DNA from: DASXRA01 sp036506155
Lineage (GTDB): Bacteria; Actinomycetota; Actinomycetes; Mycobacteriales; Jatrophihabitantaceae
Reading direction: 5' to 3'
Length of the DNA stretch: 64,000 nt
Assembly: GCA_036506155.1 (NCBI GenBank)
Contig: DASXSF010000035.1
Coordinates: 1-64,000, forward strand
The translations under genes and the position numbers were made by a program. Under the pieces are notes generated by a model. The model did not search any database. It was not told the origin of the DNA and saw only the letters and a list, made by a program, of their open reading frames with translations. This document shows positions 8,941 through 17,898 of the stretch, one piece after another (position 1 is the first letter of the stretch; each line of letters starts with the position of its first letter).

Positions 8941-10074
8941 TCAACGCGGCAGGCGCATCGGCATGATCAAGTAGTAGTACTCGTCATCCGACTCGGCCGG
9001 CCGCAGCACCGTCGGCTTGTTCGCGGACGGGAACAGCAGCCTGGCTGTAGACGCGTCGAGGACGCCCAACCCGTCGAGTAGGAACGACGCGTTGAACGCG
9101 ATCGTGAGTGGTTCGCCCTCGAAGCGCACTTCGAGATGTTCCTCGGCGCGGCCTTCGTCGTCGCCGCCGGCGGTGAGGTTGACCCCGCCCTGTTCGAACT
9201 CGAGCCGCACGGGCGTGCTGCGATCCGCCAACAACGCGACCCGCTTGACGGCCTCGATGAACGGCCCGACCTCGACCTCCGCGGTCGATGCCCACTCCGT
9301 CGGCAGGAGCGTGCGGTACGGCGGGAACTGCGGGTCCAGCAACCGTGTGGTGGCTCGGCTGGCGCGTCCACCGGTCATGCCGGTAAAGCCGATGATGCCG
9401 TCGCCCGCGCCCGCCGACACCGACAGTGCAATTGTCAGCTCGTCGCTGTGCGCCAGGCTCTTAGCCGCATCGGCAAGCGTGCGGGCCGGCACCACGACTT
9501 GCGCCGCTGCCTCAGTCGGGTTCGACGGGCTCCACGCCAACTCTCGCACCGCTAGGCGGTATTTGTCCGTCGCGGCGAACGTGAGCTTCTCGCCATCGAT
9601 TTCCAGCCGCACACCCGTGAGCATCGGCAACGTGTCGTCGCGTCCAGCCGCTACAGCCACCTGCCCGACGGCGCCGGCAAACGCGGCGGCGTTGACAGTG
9701 CCCGCGGTGGTCGGCATCTGCGGCAACTTGGGGTAGTCCTCCACCGGCATCGTCGGCAAGGTGAACCGGGCCGTACCGCACGCGATGGTCAGGCGCGCGC
9801 CTTCGACGGCGATGTCGACCGGGTGGGGCGGCAGTGCCCGGGAGATGTCGGCGAGCAGCCGGCCGGACACCAGAGCGGTGCCCGGGGTCGACGCGTTGAC
9901 CTCGAGATCGACCTGGGTGGACGCCTCGAGGTCGAAGCCTGAGATCGACAATGTCGAGTCGGTCACGTCCAGGAGCAGGCCGGCGAGGACGGGGATGGTG
10001 GGGCGCGCGGACAGGCTCCGGGCCGCCCACGCCACGGCGTCAGCCAACGCGTCGCGCTCGACCCGGAACTTCAT
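8941..10074 (-). CDS. dnaN: DNA polymerase III sliding clamp (beta subunit)
   Basis: 377 residues forming the three clamp domains. The typical start MKFRVERDALADAVAWAARSL and ending YYYLIMPMRLP are present. The dimeric ring tethers polymerase III and other clamp-binding proteins to DNA. The ATG at 10074 has GGAGG six bases upstream. It is downstream of dnaA across the probable origin. Confidence 0.97.
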   Translation of the reverse strand: MKFRVERDALADAVAWAARSLSARPTIPVLAGLLLDVTDSTLSISGFDLEASTQVDLEVNASTPGTALVSGRLLADISRALPPHPVDIAVEGARLTIACGTARFTLPTMPVEDYPKLPQMPTTAGTVNAAAFAGAVGQVAVAAGRDDTLPMLTGVRLEIDGEKLTFAATDKYRLAVRELAWSPSNPTEAAAQVVVPARTLADAAKSLAHSDELTIALSVSAGAGDGIIGFTGMTGGRASRATTRLLDPQFPPYRTLLPTEWASTAEVEVGPFIEAVKRVALLADRSTPVRLEFEQGGVNLTAGGDDEGRAEEHLEVRFEGEPLTIAFNASFLLDGLGVLDASTARLLFPSANKPTVLRPAESDDEYYYLIMPMRLPR

Positions 10075-10321
10075 GGCGCCTCCAGTTCTTGGTATTTACC
10101 TTCTAGGAAGGAGAATCCTGCGTTGTCATCGTCGCGGCTGTGGATTTTGGGGATAACGGCTTGGTGCCCAGTAAACACGCGGGGTGTGACTGTGCACGAT
10201 AGCCGTGGATAAGGCCGTGCGGCGTAGCGCGGGCCGGTGGACTCAGGAGTTCTCTTGAACGTCGTCCACAGCGGCCGCGAGATAGCCCACAGCGATACCC
10301 ACAGTGTGTGCATAGCGTGAT
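10075..10321. other. oriC: Probable chromosomal origin of replication (oriC)
   Basis: Intergenic region between dnaA and dnaN, the usual actinobacterial oriC position. DnaA-box candidates by reading: TGTGGATTT 10139-10147, TGGGGATAA 10148-10156, CGTGGATAA 10204-10212, TCGTCCACA 10262-10270, and weaker TAGCCCACA 10283-10291 and ATACCCACA 10295-10303. Several differ at one base from TTATCCACA or TTGTCCACA. An AT-richer stretch at 10085-10115 could be the unwinding element. At 247 bp it is short for this phylum, so further boxes outside it may contribute. Confidence 0.8.
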
Positions 10322-11758
10322 TCAAGCGCGTGCTCGGGCCTTGATGCGACTGGTCAGCTCGGCGACCTGGTTGAACACCGAAAGTCGTTCTGCCATAAGG
10401 CTGCGCACCTTGCGGTCGGCGTGCATAACGGTGGTGTGATCGCGGCCGCCGAACGTCTGTCCAATCTTGGGCAGCGACAGCTCAGTGAGCTCACGGCACA
10501 GGTACATCGCGATCTGCCGGGCATTGACGAGCACCCGGCTCCGCGAGCTGCTCGTGAGGTCGTCGATCGAGACCGAGAAGTACTCGGCAATCACGGCCAT
10601 GATGTGCGCGGCGGTGATCTCGGGACTGTCCGACTCGCTGATCAAGTCCTTGAGGACGATCTCGGCGAGCTGCATCTCCACGTCCTGCTTGTTCAGGCTG
10701 GCGAACGCCGTGACCCGGATGAGCGCACCCTCGAGTTCACGGATGTTGCTCTGAATTTTCGTGGCGATGAACTCGAGTACCTCCGGCGGCGGGCTCATTC
10801 CTTCCTGTGACGCCTTCTTGCGGAGGATGGCGATGCGCGTCTCGAGGTCAGGCACCTGCACATCGGTTATCAAGCCCCACTCGAACCGGGTTCGCAGCCG
10901 GTCCTCCAACGTGGACAGCTGCCTCGGTGGCCGGTCGGAGCTGATCACGATCTGCTTGTTCGCGTTGTGCAGCGTGTTGAATGTGTGGAAGAACTCCTCC
11001 TGGGTGCGCTCGGCGCGTTCCAGGAACTGAATGTCGTCGATGAGCAGCAGGTCCTGACTGCGGTAGCGGCCCTGGAAGGCCTGCATCTTGTCGTCGCGCA
11101 GCGAGTTGATGAAGTCGTTGGTGAATTCCTCGCTGGAGACGTATCGGACCTTGATGCCTGGGAACAGGCGCTGTGCGTAATGGCCGATGGCGTGCAGCAG
11201 ATGCGTCTTACCCAGCCCCGAGTCGCCGTACACGAACAGGGGGTTGTAGGCCTTGGCCGGCGCCTCGGCAACCGCGACCGCAGCGGCGTGGGTGAACCGG
11301 TTGCTGGACCCGATAACGAAGGTCTCGAAGGTGTACTTCGGGTTCAGTCGCGCATCGCGGTCGCTGGACCGGCTCGCATCGCCGTTGACCAGCGACGTCG
11401 CTGCTGACCGGCTGGCACCTGCCCACTCGTTGAAACGGATCTCCGGCAGTTCGTTGCGCGGCGGATCGGGTTCGACGGTTCGTTCGGACGGCTGATCGTC
11501 GGTGTGCTGGACGGTGACTGCCACCCGAATCTCGCGGCCGAGCTCGTCGGAGAGTGCCGTAGCGATAAGCGGGCGTAGCCGGTTCTCCAGGTAATCCTTG
11601 GCGAATTCGTTCGGCGCGGCCAGCAGTGCGGTGTCTTCGACCAGCCCGAGCGGACGGGTCAGTCCGATCCATGCGCGGTGGTGCGGTCGGATCGTGTCGT
11701 CGTCGAGCCGCCCGATGGCACGCGTCCAGACTTCGCCGAGATCCGTGGTGTCGTCCAC
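10322..11758 (-). CDS. dnaA: Chromosomal replication initiator protein DnaA
   Basis: 478 residues from GTG 11758, chosen because VDDTTDLGEVWTRAIGRL resembles the usual DnaA beginning; the frame is open to 11836 (504 residues) and neither start has a convincing ribosome site. Domain I is residues 1-~85, then an acidic linker. The AAA+ domain has Walker A GDSGLGKTH and Walker B LLIDDIQFL. The C-terminal box-binding helix carries GGRDHTTVMHA. It binds oriC and opens it. A perfect DnaA box lies upstream at 11885, consistent with autoregulation. Confidence 0.95.
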   Translation of the reverse strand: MDDTTDLGEVWTRAIGRLDDDTIRPHHRAWIGLTRPLGLVEDTALLAAPNEFAKDYLENRLRPLIATALSDELGREIRVAVTVQHTDDQPSERTVEPDPPRNELPEIRFNEWAGASRSAATSLVNGDASRSSDRDARLNPKYTFETFVIGSSNRFTHAAAVAVAEAPAKAYNPLFVYGDSGLGKTHLLHAIGHYAQRLFPGIKVRYVSSEEFTNDFINSLRDDKMQAFQGRYRSQDLLLIDDIQFLERAERTQEEFFHTFNTLHNANKQIVISSDRPPRQLSTLEDRLRTRFEWGLITDVQVPDLETRIAILRKKASQEGMSPPPEVLEFIATKIQSNIRELEGALIRVTAFASLNKQDVEMQLAEIVLKDLISESDSPEITAAHIMAVIAEYFSVSIDDLTSSSRSRVLVNARQIAMYLCRELTELSLPKIGQTFGGRDHTTVMHADRKVRSLMAERLSVFNQVAELTSRIKARARA

Positions 11759-12213
11759 TAGCCGAGTCCATCCCCCACATGCGAGAGCTATCGGTGGTCG
11801 TTGTTCGACCATCTCATGCGCACTGATGCCCGGCACGCCGACCGGGGGCGAATCGGCACGACGCTACATGCACAGTCCACACCGTTGTCCACAGCCTGTG
11901 GAGAGCGCACGTTACAGAAGTGCTGCGCCTTCCCCTCGCGTTCGCAGCGGCGTGCGCCACGCATCGGCGAGTGGCACGGCCAGAAAAACTAACAGCGCAC
12001 GCCGAAGGTCACAACACTACGCGGCGTGTCGCTACACATCGAAATGGGTTACGCACCCTGGGGTAGGTGTTTTGCTGTCGCACCGGGCCACTTGGCCTTG
12101 AGGAGTGCACGTCCGGTACCGTGAAGCGGTCCGAGCGGACGCCGAGTTGTTCTGCACGCAAACCGTCCCGGGCCTCGAACATCGGCAACGACAGATATCG
12201 ATGGAGCCTTACC
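11759..12213. promoter_or_regulatory. dnaA-rpmH divergent intergenic region
   Basis: About 455 bp without a supported gene, expected to hold the divergent dnaA and rpmH promoters. It contains a perfect DnaA box TTGTCCACA at 11885-11893, followed by CCTGTGG as a partial inverted match. I could not place the -10 elements with confidence. Confidence 0.6.
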
Positions 12214-12351
12214 GTGAGCAAGCGGACCTTCCAGCCGAACAACCGCCGGCGTGCCAAGACGCACGGCTTCCGCTTGCGGATGCGCACCCGCGCGGGCCGG
12301 GCGATTGTCACCGCCCGCCGGCGCAAGGGTCGCGAGAAGCTGTCGGCGTAA
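12214..12351 (+). CDS. rpmH: 50S ribosomal protein L34
   Basis: 45 residues from GTG 12214, with GGAG seven bases upstream. Sequence SKRTFQPNNRRRAKTHGFRL and the ending REKLSA are diagnostic of L34. First gene of the rightward rpmH-rnpA-yidC-jag-rsmG-parAB cluster; the next reading frame begins 15 bp later. Confidence 0.97.
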   Translation: MSKRTFQPNNRRRAKTHGFRLRMRTRAGRAIVTARRRKGREKLSA

Positions 12352-12366
12352 GCGGTCTGGCATTCC

Positions 12367-13029
12367 GTGTTGCCGCAGGCTTTTCGGATGCGGCGGTCTG
12401 ACGAGTTCACGTCAGTCGTCCGTGCTGGTGCGCGCACCCGGCGTGGACATCTCGTGATTCATTTCGACCCGGATCTGGGCGGGGCTTCACCGCGGGTAGG
12501 CCTGATCGTCGGCAAGTCCGTCGGAGGCAGCGTGGTGCGGCACCGTGTCACCCGGCGGCTGCGGGCGGAACTCACGCCGTGGCTCTCGGCGCTACCCGCC
12601 GGGTCCGGCGTCGTGGTGCGAGCGTTGCCCGGCGCCTCGACGGCGACGTCGGTCCAGCTCGGCACCGACCTTGCCGCGGCCCTGGGGTCGTTGTTGACGG
12701 GTCGCGATGAGCGCTCGAGCTCTTCTGGCTCGCGTGGAACTCTGCCCGGCGGCGCTCCACGCGGTATCGGGCCGCTGAGCCGCGTCGCACTGGGTGTGAT
12801 CCGCGGCTGGCAGGTGTTCGTCAGCTCGTGGCGTCCGCCGTCCTGCCGGTTCACCCCGTCCTGCAGCGTCTATGCGGCGATGGCGATCGAGCGATTCGGG
12901 CTCGGGCGCGGCGGCTGCCTCGCGCTGCGGCGGCTACTACGCTGCCACCCTTGGCATCGCGGTGGGCACGACCCAGTACCCCCAGTCGTTGGCGGTTCGG
13001 TGCCCACCTCCGTTCCAGCCCGTACCTAG
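12367..13029 (+). CDS. rnpA: Ribonuclease P protein component fused in frame to YidD
   Basis: A single 220-residue frame starting at GTG 12367. Residues 1-~115 are RnpA, with the RNA-binding region GGSVVRHRVTRRLRAEL; this protein binds RNase P RNA for tRNA 5' maturation. Residues ~140-220 are YidD (VIRGWQVFVSSWRPPSCRFTPSCSVYA...), a small membrane-associated factor assisting YidC insertion. These are normally two overlapping genes. I checked the frame across 12661-12840 and there is no stop. The linker (~residues 113-138) is Ser/Gly-rich. The junction carries GCGATGAGCGCTCG (12704-12717), identical to half of the dispersed repeat. A separate YidD might still arise from an internal start. Confidence 0.85.
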   Translation: MLPQAFRMRRSDEFTSVVRAGARTRRGHLVIHFDPDLGGASPRVGLIVGKSVGGSVVRHRVTRRLRAELTPWLSALPAGSGVVVRALPGASTATSVQLGTDLAAALGSLLTGRDERSSSSGSRGTLPGGAPRGIGPLSRVALGVIRGWQVFVSSWRPPSCRFTPSCSVYAAMAIERFGLGRGGCLALRRLLRCHPWHRGGHDPVPPVVGGSVPTSVPART

Positions 13030-13041
13030 GAGACTCGTTCC

Positions 13042-14061
13042 GTGCTCGACTTCCTGTACACAGCGGTCTCCTGGGTGCTGCTGCGATGGCACCAACTGTT
13101 CACGGCGATGGGCCTGGACAAGGACAGCGGCCTGAACTGGGCGCTGTCGATCGTGTTCCTGGTAATTACCGCCCGCTTGCTGATGTTCCGGTTCTTCGTT
13201 AAGCAGGTGCACTACCAGCGCAAGATGCAGCAAATGCAGCCACGCATCCAGAAGCTGCGCGAGAAGTACAAGAACGACCGTCAGGCGATGCAGCAGGAAA
13301 TGATGAAGCTGCAGCAGGAAGAGGGGTTCAACCCGCTCTCCGGATGCCTGCCGATGCTGCTGCAGATCCCGATCTTCATCGCGCTGTACCACGTGTTGCG
13401 TCACCTGGCCAACTCGGTGCACCTGCCACCAGGTGATCCGAAGCTAACGCTGTACACGTTCACCGAAGCCGAAACATACAGCGCGGCAAAGGCGAAGCTG
13501 TTCGGAGCGCCGCTGGCAGCGTCGCTGCGCGACAACGCCGAGAAGATCACCCAGTTGGGCGGCGACGTGACCAGCACGCGCGTCGTCATCATCGTGCTGG
13601 TCTTGGTCAGCGCTGCTGCGACCTACTTCACGCAGATCCTGGTACGCCGGGGGCAGGCAGCTCCGCCGGAGGGCACCGCGGCCATGGTGCAGCGCCTCAT
13701 GCTGTACTTCATCCCGGTCAGCGTGCTGTTCTCGGGCTTGATCTTCCCGCTGGGTGTGCTGCTGTACTGGTTCACGAGCAACACCTGGACGCTGGGCCAG
13801 CAGGCCTACATCAACAAGTTCCACCCGCACACCGAGCCGGAGAAGACGCCGGTCGGGGAGCTCGGCAAGACGCTCGGCCCCAAACCGGGGCAGAAACCGG
13901 TGCGGCCGGACCGGACGATCACCGTCAAGCCCGTCGAGACCAACGAGGACACGGGCGCCGCCGCGCCGCGTACCTCAACGCCCCGACCCGGTGCTCGGCC
14001 GAACCGCGGCCCTAACCGGCCCGGCGGCAAACGTCCGAGCCAGGCAAAGAAACGCCGCTAG
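13042..14061 (+). CDS. yidC: Membrane protein insertase YidC
   Basis: 339 residues from GTG 13042; its AGGAG ribosome site overlaps the preceding TAG stop. Oxa1/YidC family: an N-terminal helix, a basic coiled-coil loop (YQRKMQQMQPRIQKLREKYK) and the conserved core FNPLSGCLPMLLQIPIFIALY, then further membrane helices including VLFSGLIFPLGVLLYWFTSN. The cytoplasmic C-terminal tail of ~80 residues is basic and Pro-rich, ending KRPSQAKKRR, typical of ribosome binding. It acts with YidD and Sec. Confidence 0.96.
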   Translation: MLDFLYTAVSWVLLRWHQLFTAMGLDKDSGLNWALSIVFLVITARLLMFRFFVKQVHYQRKMQQMQPRIQKLREKYKNDRQAMQQEMMKLQQEEGFNPLSGCLPMLLQIPIFIALYHVLRHLANSVHLPPGDPKLTLYTFTEAETYSAAKAKLFGAPLAASLRDNAEKITQLGGDVTSTRVVIIVLVLVSAAATYFTQILVRRGQAAPPEGTAAMVQRLMLYFIPVSVLFSGLIFPLGVLLYWFTSNTWTLGQQAYINKFHPHTEPEKTPVGELGKTLGPKPGQKPVRPDRTITVKPVETNEDTGAAAPRTSTPRPGARPNRGPNRPGGKRPSQAKKRR

Positions 14062-14071
14062 GAGGACCTTC

Positions 14072-14587
14072 GTGAGCGACCTCGACGTCTCGCCGGAGAC
14101 CGAACCGGCCGAGGCAGCCGCCGACAGCGATCTGCTGGTGCGCGAGGGCGACATCGCCGCCGACTACCTGGAGCGGTTTCTCGACATCATCGACTACGAC
14201 GGGGACATCGACCTCGACGTTGAGAACAGCCGAGCTGTTGTTGCGATCGTCGGCTCGGACCTCCAGCCGCTCGTGGGTCGCAACGGCGAGACGTTGGACG
14301 CGCTGCAGGAATTGACCCGCCTGGCCGTGCAGCAACAGACCGGCGAGCGCAGCCGGCTGATGCTCGACGTGAGCGGCCACCGGGCGGCACGGCGCGCGGA
14401 GCTGAGCGACCTGGCGGAGCGGACCGCGCGGCAGGTGCTCGAATCCGGTGAGCCGGTCAAACTCGCGCCGATGAACCCGTTCGAGCGCAAGGTCGTCCAC
14501 GATGCCGTGGCGACGATCGATGGGGTGCGTAGCGAGTCCGAGGGCGAAGAGCCTGAGCGCAGGGTTGTGGTGCTCGTCGAGCAGTGA
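14072..14587 (+). CDS. jag: Jag/KhpB family RNA-binding protein (KH and R3H domains)
   Basis: 171 residues from GTG 14072, with a TAGGAGG ribosome site eleven bases after the yidC stop. A KH-like domain (VVAIVGSDLQPLVGRNGETLDALQELTRLAV) precedes a C-terminal R3H domain with the Arg-x-x-x-His pattern in NPFERKVVHDAV. It probably binds RNA in the cytoplasm; partners such as KhpA regulate cell growth in other bacteria. Its stop overlaps the rsmG start by four bases. Confidence 0.9.
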   Translation: MSDLDVSPETEPAEAAADSDLLVREGDIAADYLERFLDIIDYDGDIDLDVENSRAVVAIVGSDLQPLVGRNGETLDALQELTRLAVQQQTGERSRLMLDVSGHRAARRAELSDLAERTARQVLESGEPVKLAPMNPFERKVVHDAVATIDGVRSESEGEEPERRVVVLVEQ

Positions 14588-15243
14588 CCGCCACGGCGGC
14601 GCTGCCGACTCCCCCAGCATCCGCAATCGAGGTCTTCGGTGAACGGCTGCCGTTAGCGGTTGCCTTCGGGCAGCGGCTGGCAACCGACGGAGTGCTTCGA
14701 GGGCTGATCGGCCCGCGGGAAGTACCACGGCTGTGGGAGCGGCACCTGCTGAATTGCGCGGTAATCACCGAACTCGTGCCGCGGGATGAGCGCGTCGTGG
14801 ACGTCGGCAGTGGCGCCGGCTTGCCGGGACTGGCGATGGCATGCCGTCGCGGGGACCTGAGAGTCGATCTCGTGGAGTCGCTGGCCCGGCGGGTGGCGTT
14901 TCTGCGGGAGGTCGTGGCCGGGCTGGGGCTAGACGAGAGTGTGCGTGTCGTGCATGGTCGAGCCGAGGACCCGACGGTACGTACGGCGGTGGGCGAAGCC
15001 GCATGGGTTACCGCCCGGGCGGTGGCGCCGCTGGAGCGGTTGGTGAGATGGTGCGTGCCGTTACTGCGTCCGGGTGGCACTTTGCTGGCGATCAAGGGTG
15101 AGCGGGCGGACATGGAGATCGATGGTGTTCGCGGCAGGAAGTGGGTGGACGTGTCGACGGTCCGATGTGGCGTCGGCACCTTGGACACGCCGGTGACCGT
15201 GGTCGTGGTTCGCCGATCACGGACGGCGCGCGCGAGAGACTGA
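14584..15243 (+). CDS. rsmG: 16S rRNA (guanine-527-N7) methyltransferase
   Basis: 219 residues starting at a GTGA overlap with jag. SAM-binding VDVGSGAGLPGLAMA is near residues 65-80. It methylates G527 of 16S rRNA; loss gives low-level streptomycin resistance in related bacteria. It keeps the conserved position before parA. Confidence 0.94.
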   Translation: MTATAALPTPPASAIEVFGERLPLAVAFGQRLATDGVLRGLIGPREVPRLWERHLLNCAVITELVPRDERVVDVGSGAGLPGLAMACRRGDLRVDLVESLARRVAFLREVVAGLGLDESVRVVHGRAEDPTVRTAVGEAAWVTARAVAPLERLVRWCVPLLRPGGTLLAIKGERADMEIDGVRGRKWVDVSTVRCGVGTLDTPVTVVVVRRSRTARARD

Positions 15244-15277
15244 GGCAGATCGTGCAGGCGAGTGGCAAGGCAGAGCG

Positions 15278-16246
15278 ATGAGCAGCCCATCGCAGGGCAT
15301 GGACCCGGTGGAGGTTTCACGTGAAACAGAAGGCCTCGGTGTTTCACGTGAAACCTGGTCCGACTCCCCGATCGCGCGTGAAGCAATGCAGGCGCTCCAG
15401 GTGCTGAACGTGCGTCAGGAGCGTTGGCCACGTCCCGCTACGACGCGCGTCATCACCGTCGCAAACCAGAAGGGCGGCGTCGGTAAGACGACGACGGCCG
15501 TCAACCTGGCTGCGGCGTTGGCCCTGCACGGGCTGCGAGTGTTGGTGGTCGACCTCGACCCGCAGGGCAATGCCAGCACCGCCCTCAGCGTCGACCACTC
15601 CGTCGGCGTTCGATCGACTTATGACGTGTTACTGGACGGCCGCCCACTTGCCGAGGCAGTCGTACCGGTCGACGTCGCCGACACGCTCTGGTGCGTGCCG
15701 GCGACCCTCGACCTGGCCGGGGCCGAACTGGAACTCTCCTCGCAGGTGGCTCGTGAGCACCGGTTGGAGCGTGCCCTCAGCGCCTACTTGGCAGATGCGT
15801 CGGCAAGCCTGGACTACTTGTTCATCGATTGCCCACCGTCCCTCGGCCTGCTCACCCTGAACGCACTCGTCGCGGCACGCGAGGTGCTCATCCCCATCCA
15901 GTGCGAGTACTACGCACTCGAAGGGCTGGCGCAACTGCTCAGCACGATCGAGATGGTGCAGGCGTACCTCAACACGACGCTCACGATCAGCACAGTGCTG
16001 CTCACCATGTACGACAGCCGCACCCGGTTGGCCGACCAGGTCGCCGCCGACGTGCGCAGTCACTTCGGAGAATTAGTCATCGAGTCGCTGATTCCCCGTA
16101 ATGTCCGCGTGTCCGAGGCGCCGGGCTTCGGGCAAACCGTAATGACGTACGACGCGGGCTCGCGCGGAGCGATCGGCTACCTGCAAGCCGCGCATGAGCT
16201 CGCCGAGCGGGGCCGCGAGGCGAACCGCCAGGAGGGGGAACGATGA
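15278..16246 (+). CDS. parA: Chromosome-partitioning ATPase ParA (Soj)
   Basis: 322 residues. Deviant Walker A KGGVGKTTT near residues 65-73, Walker B LVVDLDPQGN, and C-terminal RNVRVSEAPGFG. It forms nucleoid-bound ATP dimers that pull ParB-parS complexes apart. The first ~50 residues are an unconserved extension whose repeated VSRET motifs are encoded by two parS sites. It ends in an ATGA overlap with parB. Confidence 0.96.
   Translation: MSSPSQGMDPVEVSRETEGLGVSRETWSDSPIAREAMQALQVLNVRQERWPRPATTRVITVANQKGGVGKTTTAVNLAAALALHGLRVLVVDLDPQGNASTALSVDHSVGVRSTYDVLLDGRPLAEAVVPVDVADTLWCVPATLDLAGAELELSSQVAREHRLERALSAYLADASASLDYLFIDCPPSLGLLTLNALVAAREVLIPIQCEYYALEGLAQLLSTIEMVQAYLNTTLTISTVLLTMYDSRTRLADQVAADVRSHFGELVIESLIPRNVRVSEAPGFGQTVMTYDAGSRGAIGYLQAAHELAERGREANRQEGER
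15313..15328. promoter_or_regulatory. parS centromere site 1
   Basis: Palindrome GTTTCACGTGAAAC (15314-15327), matching 15 of 16 bases of consensus TGTTTCACGTGAAACA. It lies inside the parA coding sequence, 36 bases after the start codon, and encodes a VSRET motif. Confidence 0.95.
15340..15355. promoter_or_regulatory. parS centromere site 2
   Basis: A second GTTTCACGTGAAAC (15341-15354), 27 bp after the first. It is in the same reading frame and again encodes VSRET. ParB would nucleate here, about 5 kb from oriC. Confidence 0.95.
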
Positions 16247-17193
16247 GCAAGACTCGCGTGGGTGGGCTGGGCAGGGGCCTGGGTGCATTGATCCCCACGG
16301 CACCCAGCAGGCAACCCGACGGGTCGTTCGCGGCCAGTGCCATCGCCACACCGCGACCGGTGGACGGGCCCCTGCCGGTGTCCGGCGCGATCTTCGCGGA
16401 CCTACCCGTGAGCACCATCGCGCGCAACCCCCGTCAGCCGCGCGAGGTCTTCGACGAGGAGGCGCTCGCCGAACTTACCCATTCGATCCGCGAGTTCGGC
16501 ATGCTCCAGCCGGTGGTGGTACGCCGGCGTGACGAGGGCTACGAGCTGGTGATGGGAGAGCGCCGGCTGCGCGCCGCAGTGGCCGCCGGTCTCGGCACGA
16601 TTCCGGCGATCATCCGCGACACCGACGACGACGCAATGCTCCGTGACGCGTTGCTGGAGAACGTCCATCGTGTCTCACTGAATCCACTCGAAGAGGCGGC
16701 GGCGTATCAGCAACTGCTCGACGAGTTCGCGACGACGCACGAGGAACTCGGCCGGCGCATCGGGCGCAGCAGGCCGCAAATCACGAACACGATCCGGCTG
16801 CTCAACCTGCCGCTCCCCGTGCAACGCCGGGTCGCTGCCGGCGTGCTGTCGGCCGGGCATGCCCGGGCGCTGCTCGGTGTCGACGAGCCGAATGCTCAAG
16901 AACAGTTGGCCAGCCGCATCGTCGCCGAAGGGCTGTCCGTGCGCGCGACCGAGGAACTTGCCGCATTGCACGCCCGTGGGCATACCGACAAGGCACGCCT
17001 TCGCAAGCCGGCCGTGCCGCACATGGTCGCTCCCGGACTGGCCGACCTGGCCGAGAAGCTCTCGGATAGACTTGACACCCACGTGCGTGTCGAACTCGGC
17101 CGCCGTAAGGGCAAGATCACCGTGGAATTTGCATCCGTGGATGACTTGGAGCGCATCGTCGCTCTGATCGCCCCTGGACTGGACGGACCTTAG
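16243..17193 (+). CDS. parB: Chromosome-partitioning protein ParB (Spo0J)
   Basis: 316 residues. N-terminal GLGRGLGALIP is the ParA-stimulating region, the CTPase motif GERRLRAA follows, then the helix-turn-helix RIGRSRPQITNTIRLLNLP that reads parS, and a C-terminal dimerisation domain. It is a CTP-dependent DNA clamp that loads at parS and spreads. The start overlaps the parA stop. Its stop interlocks with that of the convergent nitroreductase gene. Confidence 0.96.
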   Translation: MSKTRVGGLGRGLGALIPTAPSRQPDGSFAASAIATPRPVDGPLPVSGAIFADLPVSTIARNPRQPREVFDEEALAELTHSIREFGMLQPVVVRRRDEGYELVMGERRLRAAVAAGLGTIPAIIRDTDDDAMLRDALLENVHRVSLNPLEEAAAYQQLLDEFATTHEELGRRIGRSRPQITNTIRLLNLPLPVQRRVAAGVLSAGHARALLGVDEPNAQEQLASRIVAEGLSVRATEELAALHARGHTDKARLRKPAVPHMVAPGLADLAEKLSDRLDTHVRVELGRRKGKITVEFASVDDLERIVALIAPGLDGP

Positions 17194-17786
17194 AACGAGC
17201 CGTACACCACGACCTGCGAGAGCGGACGCCGGCCGCGTCGCAGCGACGGCGAGCGACGATCTCGTGCCCTATAGCCAAGGCTGATCGCCCCGATCGGCGT
17301 CAGTTGGTCCGGCACGCTGAATGCCTTACGCAATCCGGCCCAGAGGTCGTGCGGTATGCCGAAGAAGCAGGCCGCCAGCCCGCGGTCGACCGCGCCGAGC
17401 AGTATGAGCAGTGACGCCATGCCGGTGTCGATGTGCCAGTACGGCACCGGCCAGCGTGACTCGTCGCGATCGGTCCAACCCTTGTCCGGCTCGGCGTATC
17501 TGTCGAGGTAGATCTGCTTGTCGGAGAACACGACGATCAGTACGGGAGCGGTGCGCATGCCGGCAAGCCACGGGTCCGGAACGCCGCCTGGGTCCGTCGC
17601 GGTCCAGAACGCCTCCCGCTGCGCGTCAGCCTGCAATACGAGGAAGCGCCAGCCCTGGCTGAAGCCCGCCGACGGCGCGTGTGTCGCGAGCTCGAGCAGT
17701 TCGTCCACCACGCCGTGCGGAACTGGACGGGACGGGTCGTAGGCACGCACCATCCGGCGGCGGTGCACCACGTCGGCGAACTCCAC
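17190..17786 (-). CDS. Nitroreductase family flavoprotein
   Basis: 198 residues from GTG 17786, supported by a perfect AAGGAGG eight bases upstream. FMN-dependent nitroreductase fold: N-terminal VVHRRRMVRAYDPSRPVP with the FMN-phosphate-binding arginines, then THAPSAGFSQGWRFLVL, and C-terminal IGAISLGYRA. Such enzymes reduce nitroaromatics, quinones or deazaflavin-linked substrates; the physiological one is not evident. Convergent with parB and divergent from the aminotransferase. The C-terminus is unusually basic. Confidence 0.85.
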   Translation of the reverse strand: MEFADVVHRRRMVRAYDPSRPVPHGVVDELLELATHAPSAGFSQGWRFLVLQADAQREAFWTATDPGGVPDPWLAGMRTAPVLIVVFSDKQIYLDRYAEPDKGWTDRDESRWPVPYWHIDTGMASLLILLGAVDRGLAACFFGIPHDLWAGLRKAFSVPDQLTPIGAISLGYRARDRRSPSLRRGRRPLSQVVVYGSF

Positions 17787-17898
17787 TATCGAACCTCCTT
17801 CCCACCCCAACGGACGAGCTGTCGGTGCGCGCGCTTCCGATTCCCTCCACGAGCGTTGCCCATGCACCCATCCAACCGGCTTGTGCGATCGTTGTGCA

